NCBI GenBank assembly: GCA_938091935.1
Contig: CALKNV010000026.1
Coordinates: forward strand, 1-64,000
Direction of reading: 5' to 3'
DNA from: an uncultured Pseudomonadales bacterium
GTDB lineage: Bacteria > Pseudomonadota > Gammaproteobacteria > Pseudomonadales > Pseudohongiellaceae
DNA length: 64,000 nucleotides
Position 1 is the stretch's first letter. The number at the start of each line of letters is the position of its first letter. Shown here in pieces: positions 10,160-21,639 of the stretch. The notes below the pieces were generated by a model, which did no database searches, was not told where the DNA came from, and saw only the letters and a program-made list of their open reading frames with translations. The translations under genes were made by a program, and so were the position numbers.

Positions 10160-10663
10160 GTGACTGAATCCGACGCAACTCACACAGACCATGAATCGTC
10201 TGCTGGTTTGCCAGCAGCCGGTCTCTGGCGCCGGCTGGCGGCGATGCTTTACGACGGATTTCTGGTAGTGGCCATTTGGATGGTGCTGGGATACTTCATC
10301 CAGTTTCTCTTCGGCACCGAGACTAATCAGGTGGTAAATGGACGCGTCGAAACTGATCCAATACAGGATACGGTGCTGTTTCTGATGATGGTTATCAGCA
10401 GCTTCTCTTTCTATGCCTGGTTCTGGACCCGCAGCGGCCAGACTCTGGGCATGATTGCCTGGCGTCTGCGCACCCAGCAGCCGAATGGAGAGTTGATCAC
10501 ACTGGCGCAGGCGATCCCCAGATACCTCCTGGCGTGGCCGAGTTTCTTGCTGTTTGGGATGGGATACTTCTGGCTCTATATCGATAAGAACAACGATGCA
10601 CTTCACGACCGCTTCTCAAGCACCCGCGTAGTGCTGCTACCACGCTCGCATCGACCTTTCTAA
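10160..10663 (+). CDS. RDD-family integral membrane protein
   Basis: A 167-residue inner-membrane protein. Near the N-terminus is the RDD-type signature GLWRRLAAMLYDGFLVVAIW; three hydrophobic segments follow (about 28-50, 72-93 and 118-137). The motif SGQTLGMIAWRLRT and the C-terminal NNDALHDRFSSTRVV are typical of the family, whose function is mostly unknown and has been linked to ion transport in some members. The start is a GTG with no strong ribosome site. It converges on the thioesterase gene. Confidence 0.88.
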   Translation: MTESDATHTDHESSAGLPAAGLWRRLAAMLYDGFLVVAIWMVLGYFIQFLFGTETNQVVNGRVETDPIQDTVLFLMMVISSFSFYAWFWTRSGQTLGMIAWRLRTQQPNGELITLAQAIPRYLLAWPSFLLFGMGYFWLYIDKNNDALHDRFSSTRVVLLPRSHRPF

Positions 10664-10682
10664 CCACTAGCTGCCTGAATGG

Positions 10683-11126
10683 TCAGGCAACCTGCACTTC
10701 ACGTCTGCCTAGCAACGCCAGCAGTGCCTGTGGAACCTCAGTGATTTGATGTTTGTCGAAATCAAAAAACACCACACCAATCTTCGCCTGGCAGACTACT
10801 GTTTCAAGGGCACCGTTAGTTACCTGCAAGGCGATATCAAAGCCATAGCGATTGAAATCGTCCACGCCAACATCGATGATCAGGCAGTCTCCGGAAAATG
10901 ATTCGGAGCGGTAGTCAATAGCCAGGTCAGTGACCACCATACCGTAGCCAAACACATTGGCTTCTGTGAAACCCAAACTGGCCAGGAACTGCAGCCGCGC
11001 CTCGTGCAGAATTTGCACCATGGCAACACTGTCGAGGTGCTTGGCATAGTTAACATCACTAATGCCGACTGTTCTTTCCATGCTGAACAAAAATTGATCA
11101 GGGCTGGTGACTTTTACGCGAGGCAT
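10683..11126 (-). CDS. Acyl-CoA thioesterase, hotdog fold (4HBT)
   Basis: A 147-residue hotdog-fold protein. The 4HBT-like N-terminal pattern VGISDVNYAKHLDSVAM contains the region where the family has its catalytic acid, followed by LHEARLQFLASLGF, where the helix carries the second conserved Glu. The start is fixed by a perfect AAGGAG seven bases before the ATG at 11126; the TTG six codons upstream overlaps that ribosome site. Substrate is unknown, probably a short acyl-CoA. It is a single gene, divergent from pepA. Confidence 0.88.
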   Translation of the reverse strand: MPRVKVTSPDQFLFSMERTVGISDVNYAKHLDSVAMVQILHEARLQFLASLGFTEANVFGYGMVVTDLAIDYRSESFSGDCLIIDVGVDDFNRYGFDIALQVTNGALETVVCQAKIGVVFFDFDKHQITEVPQALLALLGRREVQVA

Positions 11127-11347
11127 GACTTCTCCTTGTAGCAAGCAACTGCATCTCTAAAATGAGACAATATGTGTTTAGATTGGTTCATTTCTACGCA
11201 CTCAATTTTGGCGATTTCTAGACAAGTATTTTCAGTTCCAAAAGCCACCTTCGCGTAATTTTTAACGCATGTTGCTTAACTATTTGAATATCTTTAGGAT
11301 TGCAGCAGCATTTTTCTCCCTATTTTTCCCGAGCGCCCAGGAGGCGC

Positions 11348-12844
11348 ATGCAAGCGATGAGGTATTCGATTAAAGCAGGCGCTATCGACAAGCTGGCTAC
11401 TGAATGTCTAGTGGTTCCTGTTTGGAGCAAGAACACGCTGTCTACGGAAGCCAAGCATCTTGACGGCGTGTCAGGCAAGACCCTTTCTGCAGTACTTAAG
11501 TCTGGTGATTTCAATGGCAAGCTCGGCGAAACGATCCTCCTATACAAGCCCAAAGGAATCAGTGCCCAGAGATTAATTCTGATTGGTGCCGGCGATCGCA
11601 AGAAGCTGAACGCACGTAACGCTGCCAAACTGGTCAAGGCCGCCGCCATTGCCGTCAGCAAGACCGAGGCTAGCAGCGCCCACTTCGCTCTGGCCTCCGC
11701 CGAGATCACGGACAGGGAATATCCCTGGCTTGCAGCACGCGTCGCGCAAGAGCTGGAGGATGTTTGCTATCGCTACGACGCGACCAAGAGCAAGAAAAGT
11801 AAGAAACCGGCGGTAAAATCCGCCAGCGTCTCTCCTCCTGCTGGTGCACGCCGCAAGACTATTGATGAGTCCTTGCGAACTGGTCAGGCTATTGGCAAGG
11901 CGATAAATCGTGCCAAACACCTTGGCAACTTGCCTGGCAATGTCTGCACGCCTTCGTTTCTGGCGAACGAAGCCCAGACTTTGGCAGCGAGAAACAAGTC
12001 TGTCACGACCCAGATTCTTACCGAGAAACAGATGGCACGCCTGGGTATGGGCTCTCTGCTTTCCGTTTCCGCGGGCTCTGCAGAAGAAGCCAAGCTAATT
12101 GTCATGCAGTACAAGGGGGCAGCCAACAGCAGTCGACCCTATGCCCTGGTTGGCAAAGGCATCACGTTCGACACCGGCGGCATCAGCCTGAAGCCCGGTG
12201 GCGCTATGGACGAAATGAAGTTTGATATGTGTGGCGCCGCCAGTGTGATCGCCACCTTAGGCTGTGTCGCCGAACTCAAGCTGCCTATCAATGTGGTGGC
12301 TATTGTTGCTGCTGCCGAGAACATGCCTGGCAGTAGTGCGACCAAACCCGGCGACATCGTCACCAGCATGTCGGGCAAGACGATTGAGATCCTCAATACT
12401 GACGCTGAGGGACGCCTGGTGCTTTGCGATGCCCTGACTTATGCCGAGCGCTACAAGCCTCGCACCATTATCGATGTCGCCACCTTAACTGGCGCAGCAG
12501 TCGCTACCTTTGGTTCCCAGGCCAATGCCCTGTTGAGCAACGATGACAAACTGGCTGAGACCCTGCTGGCGTGTGGCGAGGAGTCACTGGACCGCGCCTG
12601 GCAACTGCCGCTTTGGGATGAATATCAAAGTCTGTTGAATAGCAATTTCGCTGACATCGCCAATATCGGTGGCCCGCGGGCTGGCACCATTACCGCGGCG
12701 TGTTTCCTGTCGCGCTTCACCGAAAAGCAGAAATGGGCACACCTGGATATTGCTGGCAGCGCCTGGCACTCTGGTGCTCAGAAAGGCGCAACTGGGCGAC
12801 CCGTGAGCCTGCTGATGCAGTATCTGCTGACCCAAAAGGCGTAG
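11348..12844 (+). CDS. pepA: Leucyl aminopeptidase (M17 family)
   Basis: Cytosolic hexameric two-metal aminopeptidase, also a DNA-binding protein in Escherichia coli. The catalytic domain shows VGKGITFDTGGISLKPGG, with metal-binding Lys and Asp, then KFDMCGAASV, and the signature NTDAEGRLVL. A Lys-rich insert (KSKKSKKPAVKS) lies between the two domains. AGGAGG precedes two closely spaced ATGs (11348 and 11357); either gives the usual length of about 498 residues, while the TTG at 11300 would add an unlikely tail. It leads the pepA-holC-valS block, a standard gammaproteobacterial order. Confidence 0.95.
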   Translation: MQAMRYSIKAGAIDKLATECLVVPVWSKNTLSTEAKHLDGVSGKTLSAVLKSGDFNGKLGETILLYKPKGISAQRLILIGAGDRKKLNARNAAKLVKAAAIAVSKTEASSAHFALASAEITDREYPWLAARVAQELEDVCYRYDATKSKKSKKPAVKSASVSPPAGARRKTIDESLRTGQAIGKAINRAKHLGNLPGNVCTPSFLANEAQTLAARNKSVTTQILTEKQMARLGMGSLLSVSAGSAEEAKLIVMQYKGAANSSRPYALVGKGITFDTGGISLKPGGAMDEMKFDMCGAASVIATLGCVAELKLPINVVAIVAAAENMPGSSATKPGDIVTSMSGKTIEILNTDAEGRLVLCDALTYAERYKPRTIIDVATLTGAAVATFGSQANALLSNDDKLAETLLACGEESLDRAWQLPLWDEYQSLLNSNFADIANIGGPRAGTITAACFLSRFTEKQKWAHLDIAGSAWHSGAQKGATGRPVSLLMQYLLTQKA

Positions 12845-12936
12845 TATCAGGTCGTCGGACCTGGAGTTACCCTGATATCGACTCCATGTCCTGCGACCAT
12901 ATATGGGAACCAGGAATAGGCACTCTGACAAGAGCT

Positions 12937-13362
12937 ATGACCCAGGTAAATTTTTACGCCTTGAGCAGCACAGACCAGACCAGTCGACAGCAATTTGCCT
13001 GCCGACTCGCTGAGAAAGCTGTCCAGCTGGGCCACCGCGTCTTCCTTCAAGTGGACTCGCCAGAGCAGGCCCGGCAAATCGACGCCTTGCTCTGGCAGTT
13101 TAAACCGGCCAGTTTCCTTCCTCACGCCATCGCCGAACCCGGTCAAGCTGCAGCAGAGCCCTTGATGATAGGTACCAAATCAGACCAGGAGGCATTTGAA
13201 GATGTCTTCATTAATCTCTCAGCCACGCCTTGTCAGAATCTGGACCGATACCAACGAATCAATGAAGTGCTGAGCGCTGATCCCGAGGAGCTGGATCTCG
13301 GGCGCCAAAACTACCGATATTATCAGCAGCAAGGATTCAATCCCGAAACCCACAAACTTTGA
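12937..13362 (+). CDS. holC: DNA polymerase III chi subunit
   Basis: Replication clamp-loader accessory protein of 141 residues, close to the usual 147. Chi binds the psi subunit and single-strand-binding protein. It begins MTQVNFYALS and carries the family pattern in which residues RQIDALLWQFKPASFLPHA correspond to the typical DELLWTFxxxSFIPH motif. The frame is open upstream into pepA, but the ATG at 12937 gives the correct N-terminus. It sits between pepA and valS as in most gammaproteobacteria, which supports the assignment. Confidence 0.93.
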   Translation: MTQVNFYALSSTDQTSRQQFACRLAEKAVQLGHRVFLQVDSPEQARQIDALLWQFKPASFLPHAIAEPGQAAAEPLMIGTKSDQEAFEDVFINLSATPCQNLDRYQRINEVLSADPEELDLGRQNYRYYQQQGFNPETHKL

Positions 13363-13461
13363 TTCGAAGAAGCCGGACTGCCGCAAATTCAGGGGGCTTG
13401 ATGTATACTTGCGCCTCTCTCCAACACTCGCTTAACTCATTCAACTCACAGAACATCATTG

Positions 13462-16227
13462 ATGGAAAAGACTTTTCAACCGCAACAAATCGAAGACCAC
13501 TGGTACAAACTCTGGGAAGAACGGGGCTATTTCTCGCCCCAGGGTGAAGGAGCCCCCTACTGCATAGTTATTCCGCCACCCAATGTGACGGGCCGCCTGC
13601 ATATGGGTCACGGGTTTCAGCACGCCATCATGGATGCGCTGATTAGATTTCACCGCATGCAAGGGCGCCAGGCCCTGTGGCAGGTAGGCACAGACCATGC
13701 GGGCATCGCCACGCAGATGGTTGTGGAAAGGCAACTTGCCGCGGCTGGAACTAATCGCCATGAAGTCGGCCGCGAAGCCTTCGTGGATAAGGTGTGGGAC
13801 TGGAAAGAAGAATCAGGCGGAATCATCACGCAACAGCTCCGACGCATGGGTTCCTCCCTGGATTGGTCCCGTGAACGCTTCACCATGGATGAGCAGCTTT
13901 CCGCTGTGGTGGAGAAAGTCTTTGTCGATCTCTATAACGAAGGACTGATTTATCGCGGCAACCGGTTAGTGAACTGGGATCCACAGCTGCACACCGCCAT
14001 CTCCGACCTGGAAGTAATCTCGGAAGAGGAAGATGGCCATCTGTGGCACTTCAACTACCCTATCGCCGACTCCGATCAACACCTCACAATTGCGACTACC
14101 CGACCAGAGACCATGCTTGGGGATGCCGCGGTGGCTGTTCACCCTGAAGACGAGCGCTACACCCACCTGATCGGCAAATTCGTAGACTTGCCGCTCTGTA
14201 ATCGACGAATCCCAATTATTGCAGACGACTATGTCGACCCAGAATTTGGAACGGGTTGCGTTAAAATAACGCCTGCCCATGACTTCAATGACTATGAAAT
14301 GGGCAAGCGTCATAATCTGGAAGTCATCAATATTCTCACTGATAACGCCAGTATTAATGACGAGGCACCAGCAACCTACCGTGGCCTGGATCGCTTCGAA
14401 GCCAGAAAACAGCTTGTCGCTGATCTGGAAGCGCTGGGACTGGTGGAGAAGATTGAGCCACACAAACTTAAGGTACCCCGTGGAGACAGAAGTGGAGTCG
14501 TGATAGAGCCCTATCTCACCCACCAATGGTACGTGGCTATCCAGTCCCTCGCTGACCCTGCCATCAAGGCAGTCGAGGATGGCGATATCGAGTTTGTGCC
14601 AAAGAACTGGGAGAACACCTATTTCGCCTGGATGCGCAATATCCAGGATTGGTGCATCAGTCGACAGCTGTGGTGGGGGCATCGTATTCCAGCCTGGTAT
14701 GACGAGGACAACAACGTTTACGTTGGCCACAGCGAGGTAGACGTCCGTGCGAAACACGAAATCGACGATAGCGTGGTGTTGCGCCAGGACGAAGACGTGC
14801 TCGATACCTGGTTCTCCTCTGCCTTATGGACGTTCTCGACCCTGGGATGGCCAGACGACACAGAGTACTTCAACAAATTTCATCCGACAGATGTACTCGT
14901 AACCGGCTTCGACATTATCTTCTTTTGGGTTGCCCGGATGATCATGATGACCCTGAAGTTCACCGGCGAGATTCCGTTCAAGAAAGTCTATATCACCGGC
15001 CTGGTTCGTGATGAACATGGGCAGAAGATGTCCAAATCCAAGGGCAATATCCTGGATCCGATTGACCTGATTGATGGCATCGAGCTGGACGAACTGGTGG
15101 AAAAGCGCACGGCAGATATGATGCAACCTCAGCTCAAAGAGAAGATTGCGCGCCTGACCCGTGACAGTTTCCCTGAAGGTATTGCAGCCTATGGCACCGA
15201 TGCCCTGCGCTTCACCTATTACTCGCTGGCATCAACCGGACGCGACATCAAATTCGATGTGGGGCGCACCGAAGGATTCCGCAACTTTTGCAATAAGATT
15301 TGGAATGCTGCCCGCTACGCCATGATGAACAGCGAGGGGAAAGCGATTGCCACAGACTGGGACCCTGCCCAATTCTCCAGCGCTGACCGCTGGATCCTGA
15401 GCAGACTGGAACAGACCACCAGTGAAGTGCTGGAAGCAGTGGATAACTACCGCTTTGATCTCGCCTCCCAGGCTTTGCATGAGTTTATCTGGAATGAGTA
15501 TTGTGACTGGTATCTGGAACTATCCAAGCCCATTCTGTGGGATGAAGACAACAATCCTGAGGCTGCCCAGGCTACTCGCAAAGTGTTGCTTACGGTGCTG
15601 GAGCGTAGCCTGCGATTGCTGCACCCGTTCATGCCGTTTCTCACGGAGGAGATCTGGCAGAAATTGGCGCCAGCTCTCGGCATTGTAGGCGACAGCATCA
15701 TGCTGCAACCCTATCCAGAATTCGACGCCGACAATGTCGACGCCGCCGCCCAGTCCGAAATCGACTGGCTCAAGGGCATTATCGTTGCGATTCGAAACAT
15801 TCGCGGAGAAATGGATATCTCGCCAGCTAGATCCATCAGTGTCTTCCTGCGGGGCGGCGAGGAACAGGACCAGAATTATTTACAGTCGAACCTGATGTAT
15901 CTCCAGAAACTGGCGAAGCTGGAAAACATAGAATGGCTTTCGGCTGAATCCGAGGCACCTGCCGCGGCCACCGGCCTCTACGGTAATGTGGAAGTCCTGG
16001 TACCTTTAGCTGGCCTCATCGATGTCAGCGCGGAACAGGCAAGGCTAGAAAAAGAAATCGGCAAGCTCGAAGCAGGCCTGAAAGCAGTTTCTGGGAAACT
16101 GAATAATGAGAAGTTTGTAAGCAACGCACCGGAAGCCGTTGTCACCAAGGAACGTCAGAAACAGCAGGAGTTGCAGGCAGCTGCGGATGCGCTGAAGGCG
16201 AAATTCGAGGAGTTAAGCAAACTCTAA
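13462..16227 (+). CDS. valS: Valyl-tRNA synthetase
   Basis: Class I aminoacyl-tRNA synthetase of 921 residues. Features in order: the HIGH-type motif in [16 protein letters not shown], the CP1 editing domain ([20 protein letters not shown]), KMSKS at residues 522-526, the anticodon-binding domain, and a C-terminal coiled-coil arm rich in Lys and Glu from about residue 855. The start is the ATG at 13462; an adjacent TTG is ignored. A TATACT-like -10 is seen at about 13402 in the holC-valS gap, but without a good -35. It converges on ispH with one base between the stop codons. Confidence 0.98.
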   Translation: MEKTFQPQQIEDHWYKLWEERGYFSPQGEGAPYCIVIPPPNVTGRLHMGHGFQHAIMDALIRFHRMQGRQALWQVGTDHAGIATQMVVERQLAAAGTNRHEVGREAFVDKVWDWKEESGGIITQQLRRMGSSLDWSRERFTMDEQLSAVVEKVFVDLYNEGLIYRGNRLVNWDPQLHTAISDLEVISEEEDGHLWHFNYPIADSDQHLTIATTRPETMLGDAAVAVHPEDERYTHLIGKFVDLPLCNRRIPIIADDYVDPEFGTGCVKITPAHDFNDYEMGKRHNLEVINILTDNASINDEAPATYRGLDRFEARKQLVADLEALGLVEKIEPHKLKVPRGDRSGVVIEPYLTHQWYVAIQSLADPAIKAVEDGDIEFVPKNWENTYFAWMRNIQDWCISRQLWWGHRIPAWYDEDNNVYVGHSEVDVRAKHEIDDSVVLRQDEDVLDTWFSSALWTFSTLGWPDDTEYFNKFHPTDVLVTGFDIIFFWVARMIMMTLKFTGEIPFKKVYITGLVRDEHGQKMSKSKGNILDPIDLIDGIELDELVEKRTADMMQPQLKEKIARLTRDSFPEGIAAYGTDALRFTYYSLASTGRDIKFDVGRTEGFRNFCNKIWNAARYAMMNSEGKAIATDWDPAQFSSADRWILSRLEQTTSEVLEAVDNYRFDLASQALHEFIWNEYCDWYLELSKPILWDEDNNPEAAQATRKVLLTVLERSLRLLHPFMPFLTEEIWQKLAPALGIVGDSIMLQPYPEFDADNVDAAAQSEIDWLKGIIVAIRNIRGEMDISPARSISVFLRGGEEQDQNYLQSNLMYLQKLAKLENIEWLSAESEAPAAATGLYGNVEVLVPLAGLIDVSAEQARLEKEIGKLEAGLKAVSGKLNNEKFVSNAPEAVVTKERQKQQELQAAADALKAKFEELSKL

Positions 16228-16228
16228 A

Positions 16229-17227
16229 TCAGGCGGGTCGCAATTCCTTGGGCATACTGAAGACGATGTTTTCTTCTACGCCCGGCAGTTCATGGGGCGC
16301 CACATCTGTCAATTCTTTAAGCCTGCTCACGACTTGCCCCACCAAAACCTCGGGCGCAGAGGCCCCTGCGGTAATGCCGTAGCAGCTTTTACCCTCGAAC
16401 CACTGCGGGTCGATGTCGTCCACGCTGTCAATCAAATAGGAATCACAACCCAGACGCTCGGCGAGTTCTTTGAGACGATTCGAGTTAGAGCTGTTTGGCG
16501 ACCCGACGACCAATAGCAGATCACACTCCAGTGCCAGCTGTTTCACAGCGTCCTGGCGGTTCTGGGTAGCGTAACAAATATCTTCCTTCCGCGGCCCCTG
16601 GATGGCGGGGAATTTCTCCCGCAGGGCATCGATTATGCGGGCAGTGTCGTCCATCGATAGAGTAGTCTGGGTCACATAGGACACGCGATCTGGGTGTTCA
16701 ACCTCAAGCCGCTGCACATCATCGACTGACTCCACCAGGTAGATCCTGCCGCCACGACCTTCATCATATTGACCCATCGTGCCTTCCACTTCAGGATGGA
16801 ACTGATGACCGATAAGGATACATTCCTGCCCAGCCTGACTGAACTTTATGACCTCCAGATGCACTTTGGTCACGAGGGGGCACGTCGCGTCAAATACTTT
16901 AAAGCCTTTTTCCTGCGCCTCTTCCTTCACCTGCTGGGAAACGCCATGGGCACTAAATATCACAATAGATGAACGACCATGTTCATCAGTCACTGGAATA
17001 TCTGACAGCTCATCCACGAAGACGGCCCCACGCGTCCGCAGCGTTTCTACAACAAACTTATTGTGCACGACTTCATGGCGGACATAGATCGGCGCACCGA
17101 AAATATCCAGGGCGCGGTTCACTATATCAATGGCTCGATCAACCCCGGCGCAGAAGCCGCGCGGATTGGCCAACCGAATTACCGGGGACACACTCGCTTG
17201 ATTGGTTCCGCTTAGCACTTCGCTCAT
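16229..17227 (-). CDS. ispH: 4-hydroxy-3-methylbut-2-enyl diphosphate reductase
   Basis: Last enzyme of the MEP isoprenoid pathway, making IPP and DMAPP with a [4Fe-4S] cluster. Cluster-binding cysteines are Cys26 ([11 protein letters not shown]), Cys116 (VFDATCPLV) and Cys218 ([10 protein letters not shown]). The catalytic Glu is in HPEVEGT and the substrate-binding [11 protein letters not shown] is intact. At 332 residues it is normal, with a short N-terminal extension. The ATG overlaps the fkpB stop codon (TAATG), so the two are translationally coupled, as in the conserved ileS-lspA-fkpB-ispH cluster, here without lspA. Confidence 0.97.
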   Translation of the reverse strand: MSEVLSGTNQASVSPVIRLANPRGFCAGVDRAIDIVNRALDIFGAPIYVRHEVVHNKFVVETLRTRGAVFVDELSDIPVTDEHGRSSIVIFSAHGVSQQVKEEAQEKGFKVFDATCPLVTKVHLEVIKFSQAGQECILIGHQFHPEVEGTMGQYDEGRGGRIYLVESVDDVQRLEVEHPDRVSYVTQTTLSMDDTARIIDALREKFPAIQGPRKEDICYATQNRQDAVKQLALECDLLLVVGSPNSSNSNRLKELAERLGCDSYLIDSVDDIDPQWFEGKSCYGITAGASAPEVLVGQVVSRLKELTDVAPHELPGVEENIVFSMPKELRPA

Positions 17228-17718
17228 TACAGTTTGATCTCAATAGCCTGTTCTTCAGCGGGCAATATAGAGAGAACCTTTGCCTTGAAGATGATGTCCT
17301 TACCCGCCAGAGGATGATTAAAATCGATCTTGATCGTCTTTTCCCCAATTTCCTTCACCACGCCAGGCAGATCAAAACCACCCGGATCTTTGAAGGAAAC
17401 GACGCTACCCACTTCCGTGGGAACCAGATCATCTTCCAGCAAATGATCAAACTTCTCAAGCGGGAACACTTGTTCATTGCGAGGATTTGGCTCACCGAAA
17501 GCCTGGGCTGCCGGAATAGTCTGATCCACCTCGTCATGTGCCCGCAGTCCCAGCAAAAGCTGTTCAAAGCCTGGCAACATATTGCCGTCACCGACCCGGA
17601 AAGTGGCAGCTTTCTTGTCGAAGTTGGAATCAATAAGATCACCATTGGTGAGCGCAAGTGAAAAGTGCAAGGTCACCTGCGCACCATTGGTAATCAAAGT
17701 TTCAGATTTATCTGTCAT
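17227..17718 (-). CDS. fkpB: FKBP-type peptidyl-prolyl isomerase, SlpA/FkpB type
   Basis: A cytoplasmic prolyl isomerase/chaperone of 163 residues. The FKBP start [20 protein letters not shown] is followed by [20 protein letters not shown], an insert-in-flap domain at about 70-125, and [19 protein letters not shown] near the end, as in SlyD/FkpB. The frame is open to 17832 inside ileS, but the ATG at 17718 gives the family N-terminus. Only 25 bases separate it from the ileS stop, leaving no room for lspA. Its stop overlaps the ispH start. Confidence 0.94.
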   Translation of the reverse strand: MTDKSETLITNGAQVTLHFSLALTNGDLIDSNFDKKAATFRVGDGNMLPGFEQLLLGLRAHDEVDQTIPAAQAFGEPNPRNEQVFPLEKFDHLLEDDLVPTEVGSVVSFKDPGGFDLPGVVKEIGEKTIKIDFNHPLAGKDIIFKAKVLSILPAEEQAIEIKL

Positions 17719-17743
17719 GGACCCGGGTACAGTTTCCGTACAA

Positions 17744-20569
17744 TCAGGCGTAACGTCTCTGCTCGCCCTCGGCGTCGACATTGTTAACACAGCGCAGGCA
17801 AAGACCGGGATGTTCAGGATTGGCACCCACATCTTCCCGATGATGCCAGCAGCGCTCGCACTTGCTGTGATCTGAGCCGCTTACGGTCAGGCTGAGACCT
17901 TCAACTTCTGTTTTCACCGCTACCTCAGGGGCATCCGCCGGCGGTAGAATTGAAGCTCGCGATACTATCAAAACGAAACGCAGTTCCTCTTCCAAACGAC
18001 CCAAATTCTCTGCCAGATCACCTTCGCAGTAGAGATCAACTTCAGCACTCAAACCCGAACCGACTATTTTTTCGGCGCGCTTAACTTCGAGTTCACGATT
18101 TACTGCAGTTTTCACATCCATCAGCTGGCGCCAGAATTTATCGGTAAACTCGGCAAACTCAGGCAGGGTATCACCCGCGTCGGAATAGTCAGTCAAAAAC
18201 ACTGAGGCAGCACGTTCCCCTGGAATGTTTTGCCAGATTTCATCCGCAGTAAAGCTCAAGATGGGCGCGATCATGCGACTCAGCATCTCAAGCACGTGAT
18301 ACATGGCTGTCTGGGTAGAGCGACGCGCCCTGCTATCTGCCTGGGTCGTGTACTGGCGATCCTTGATTACATCAAGATAAAACCCACCAAGTTCGATTAC
18401 GCAAAAATTGTGAAGCTTTTGGTAAATGTTAAGAAAACTGTACTCATGATAGTGTTCTATCACCTCTGACTGCAGCAGTTGGCATTGGCGCACGATCCAG
18501 TAGTCCAGAGCCAGTAATTGCTCAGATTCGACAACATCGGTAGCGGGATCGAAGCCATTAAGATTTGCCAGCATAAAACGCGCCGTATTGCGGACCCGTC
18601 GGTAGGCATCCGCCACCCGCTTGAAAATTTCATCTGAGACTGTCATCTCTCCGCGAAAATCCGTGGCTGCAACCCAAAGCCGTAGAATATCGGCTCCATA
18701 CTGCTGATAGATTTTGGCGGGCGCCACGGTATTGCCAAGGGATTTGGACATCTTGCGACCCTCACCATCTACAAAGAAGCCGTGAGTCAGGCATTCCTTG
18801 TAGGGTGCAGAGCCATACATGGCAATCGCAGTCTTGAGGGAAGAATTAAACCAGCCTCGATGCTGATCCGATCCCTCCAGATAAAGATCAGCCGGATACT
18901 GCAGTTCTTCACGCTGCTGTAGTACCGAAAAATGTGTGACGCCAGAATCAAACCAGACATCCAGGGTATCAGTGACTTTCTCATACTCTGCCGCTTGTTC
19001 ACCAAGAAAGTCGCTGGCCTCTGCCTCAAACCAGGCATCCATGCCCTCAGTTTCAATCTTGGTCGCGATTTCCTCAAACAATTCTGATGTGCGGGGATGC
19101 AATTGCTGGCTTTCTTTATGCACAAACAGCGTGATCGGCACACCCCAGGTGCGCTGGCGAGAGACACACCAGTCCGGACTGCCTTTTAACATCAACTCAA
19201 TTCTGGCCTGCCCCCAATCAGGAATCCACTTGACCCCTTTGATCGATTCTAATGCTGACCCCAATAGATTGTTTTCGTTCATACTGATAAACCATTGCGG
19301 CGTGGCGCGGTAAATCAGGGGTGTCTTGGTGCGCCAGCAATGGGCATAGCTGTGGGTGATAGTCTCTTCTGCCACTAACGCCCGTTTGGCTTTTAATACG
19401 TCAATGATTTTTTCATCGACCTTGTAAACATGCTCATTGGCGAATTCCCCAGCACCGGCATTGAATATGCCGTTTTCATCGAGGAGATTCAGGGTACCGA
19501 TATCGTAGTTAAGCCCAACATAGAAATCATCCAGACCGTGGTCGGGTGCGGTGTGCACCGCGCCGGTACCTGCTTCGGTTGTGACATGATTGCCCAGAAT
19601 GAGCGGTACCTGCTTGTCGACAAAAGGATGCTGCAGCTGCTTCAATTCCAGCTCACTTCCCTGAGTCGTCCCCAGCACTTCAAAAGCGCTTGCACCGTAG
19701 CGCGCCATGATGTTTTCCACCATGTCAGCAGCCAGCACGAATAGCTCTTGAGAGTCTGCAAGCTCGCACTTGACCAGCGCGTATTCCAACTCTCCATGCA
19801 GGCACACCGCCTGGTTCGAAGGCAGTGTCCAGGGGGTCGTTGTCCAGATTACTACGGAGAGGGGCAGCGAACCGGCGGCGTCTGGATTGCCAAAGCTTGC
19901 CAGCATGTCGCTCCTGTCAATGGCGGCGAACCTGACATCGATCGCAAATGACTTCTTGTCCTGGTATTCCACCTCAGCTTCTGCCAACGCAGATGCGCCA
20001 ACAACGCTCCAATAAACAGGCTTGTAGCCCTTTACCAAGTGGCCGTTGGCCGCGATGCGTCCGAGAGCACGCACGATATCTGCTTCGGTATGGGGATTCA
20101 TGGTGAGATAGGGGTTATCCCAATCTCCCAACACACCGAGACGTATAAAGCCTTGCTTTTGAGTTTCTACCTGCCCTGCCGCGTAGTCTCTGCAGGCCGC
20201 ACGAAACTCAGAATAGCTGATCTTCTGCCCAGCCTTGCCCTTCTTTTTTTCCACATTGTGTTCAATGGGGAGTCCATGACAATCCCATCCTGGGACATAA
20301 GGCGCGTCGAAGCCGCTCATTTGGCGTGATTTTACGACGAAGTCCTTCAATGCCTTGTTGATGGCATGCCCAAGATGCAGCTCACCGTTGGCGTAAGGAG
20401 GTCCATCGTGCAGAATAAATTTTGGGCGCCCTGAATTTTTCTCACAGATCTTGCGATACAGATCCTGCTCGGTCCATTTCTCCAGCATATTTGGTTCCCG
20501 CTGCGCGAGATTAGCTTTCATGGGGAAAGCCGTTTGGGGCAGGTTAAGCGTGTCTTTATAGTCAGTCAT
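17744..20569 (-). CDS. ileS: Isoleucyl-tRNA synthetase
   Basis: Class Ia synthetase of 941 residues. It has the HIGH-type motif in [18 protein letters not shown], the CP1 editing domain ([16 protein letters not shown]), KMSKS within [12 protein letters not shown] near residue 605, and a C-terminal zinc-binding segment with CERCWHH and CLRC. This C-terminal zinc site marks the bacterial type I enzyme. One oddity is that the WCxxC-type motif common in this subfamily before [10 protein letters not shown] reads [17 protein letters not shown], so both cysteines are missing. It lies 32 bases downstream of ribF. Confidence 0.97.
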   Translation of the reverse strand: MTDYKDTLNLPQTAFPMKANLAQREPNMLEKWTEQDLYRKICEKNSGRPKFILHDGPPYANGELHLGHAINKALKDFVVKSRQMSGFDAPYVPGWDCHGLPIEHNVEKKKGKAGQKISYSEFRAACRDYAAGQVETQKQGFIRLGVLGDWDNPYLTMNPHTEADIVRALGRIAANGHLVKGYKPVYWSVVGASALAEAEVEYQDKKSFAIDVRFAAIDRSDMLASFGNPDAAGSLPLSVVIWTTTPWTLPSNQAVCLHGELEYALVKCELADSQELFVLAADMVENIMARYGASAFEVLGTTQGSELELKQLQHPFVDKQVPLILGNHVTTEAGTGAVHTAPDHGLDDFYVGLNYDIGTLNLLDENGIFNAGAGEFANEHVYKVDEKIIDVLKAKRALVAEETITHSYAHCWRTKTPLIYRATPQWFISMNENNLLGSALESIKGVKWIPDWGQARIELMLKGSPDWCVSRQRTWGVPITLFVHKESQQLHPRTSELFEEIATKIETEGMDAWFEAEASDFLGEQAAEYEKVTDTLDVWFDSGVTHFSVLQQREELQYPADLYLEGSDQHRGWFNSSLKTAIAMYGSAPYKECLTHGFFVDGEGRKMSKSLGNTVAPAKIYQQYGADILRLWVAATDFRGEMTVSDEIFKRVADAYRRVRNTARFMLANLNGFDPATDVVESEQLLALDYWIVRQCQLLQSEVIEHYHEYSFLNIYQKLHNFCVIELGGFYLDVIKDRQYTTQADSRARRSTQTAMYHVLEMLSRMIAPILSFTADEIWQNIPGERAASVFLTDYSDAGDTLPEFAEFTDKFWRQLMDVKTAVNRELEVKRAEKIVGSGLSAEVDLYCEGDLAENLGRLEEELRFVLIVSRASILPPADAPEVAVKTEVEGLSLTVSGSDHSKCERCWHHREDVGANPEHPGLCLRCVNNVDAEGEQRRYA

Positions 20570-20601
20570 GTTGTCTTGTCTGTACTAGTCTTGATCCATG
20601 T

Positions 20602-21552
20602 TTACGCGCGCTGCGCTTCAGCCGCACTCAATATTTCGCGCACTTGTTTTACGTCAAGCGCCATTTGCGCCTTAAGCGCTTCCAGGCCATCGAACTTTTC
20701 TTCGTCTCTTACTTTCTGGCGAAAAATCACTTCTATGGACTTGCCGTAGAGATCTTCGTCAAAATCAAGAATATGGGCTTCCAGCAAAGCTTCGCCCGTT
20801 TCAGTTACCGTGGGTCGATAACCAATATTCACCGCAGCCTGCAAAAAGCTGTCACCGAGCCGGACTTCACACGCATAGACCCCATGCAGCGGAATGCGTT
20901 GTCGATGTGGATTGACATTACAGGTTGGATACCCCAGGTCCGTACCAAGCTGAGCACCACGTTCGACTTCACCCTTCATTGAATAAGGGCGTCCCAACAA
21001 CTGTTCAACGAGGTCGAAATTACTCTTGGCGAGCTCTTCCCGAATCGAGGTGCTACTGATACGTAAGCCGTTGTACTCGTAGGCGGCGGTTTCAACAACT
21101 TCAAAACCAAGTTCTGCACCGCGCTCCAGCAGCATGTTGAAATCACCCTGGCGCTTGTGGCCAAAACGAAAGTCGTGACCCACGATGAAACAAGAGACAC
21201 CCAGGCCATCAACCAGAATATCCTGGATGTAGCTGTCCGCGCTGAGCTGGCTAGTCTCTTGATTGAAATTCAGTTGAAACACGAAATCGATGCCAAAACT
21301 TTCCAGCAGTTCGAGCTTCTCCTTCACTGCCGTGAGGCGAGCCGGACAGTCGCCATCAGCGCGGGCAAAAAATTCCTCTGGATGTGGCTCCAGCAGAATT
21401 ACCAGTGTGGGCAGGTTGAGTTGTTCGGCACGCTGCTTCACCTGATCGAGAATCAGTTGATGCCCGAGATGCACGCCGTCGAACTTGCCGATGGTCGCCA
21501 CGCAGCTCTGATGAAATTGTGAGAAGCGATCAGGATCGTCAAAGATGATCAT
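20602..21552 (-). CDS. ribF: Bifunctional riboflavin kinase/FAD synthetase
   Basis: Makes FMN and FAD from riboflavin; 316 residues. The N-terminal nucleotidyltransferase domain has IGKFDGVHLGHQ, VGHDFRFGHKRQGD and the ISSTSIRE motif; the C-terminal flavokinase domain begins around residue 187 with MKGEVERGAQLGTDLGYPTCN and contains GVYACEV. Immediately upstream of ileS as in most gammaproteobacteria; murJ and rpsT, often found upstream, are not here. Confidence 0.96.
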   Translation of the reverse strand: MIIFDDPDRFSQFHQSCVATIGKFDGVHLGHQLILDQVKQRAEQLNLPTLVILLEPHPEEFFARADGDCPARLTAVKEKLELLESFGIDFVFQLNFNQETSQLSADSYIQDILVDGLGVSCFIVGHDFRFGHKRQGDFNMLLERGAELGFEVVETAAYEYNGLRISSTSIREELAKSNFDLVEQLLGRPYSMKGEVERGAQLGTDLGYPTCNVNPHRQRIPLHGVYACEVRLGDSFLQAAVNIGYRPTVTETGEALLEAHILDFDEDLYGKSIEVIFRQKVRDEEKFDGLEALKAQMALDVKQVREILSAAEAQRA

Positions 21553-21639
21553 TTGCTGGAGCAGCCTGGAGTCAAAAGCGCTGGATTATACTCTTTTATC
21601 AGGCGGCTGTGCAGGCGAAATACGGGTAACTGGCCTGGA

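Noticed and set aside
13966-14757. Open frame of 263 codons on the minus strand
   Set aside because: Opposite valS; no motif or ribosome site.
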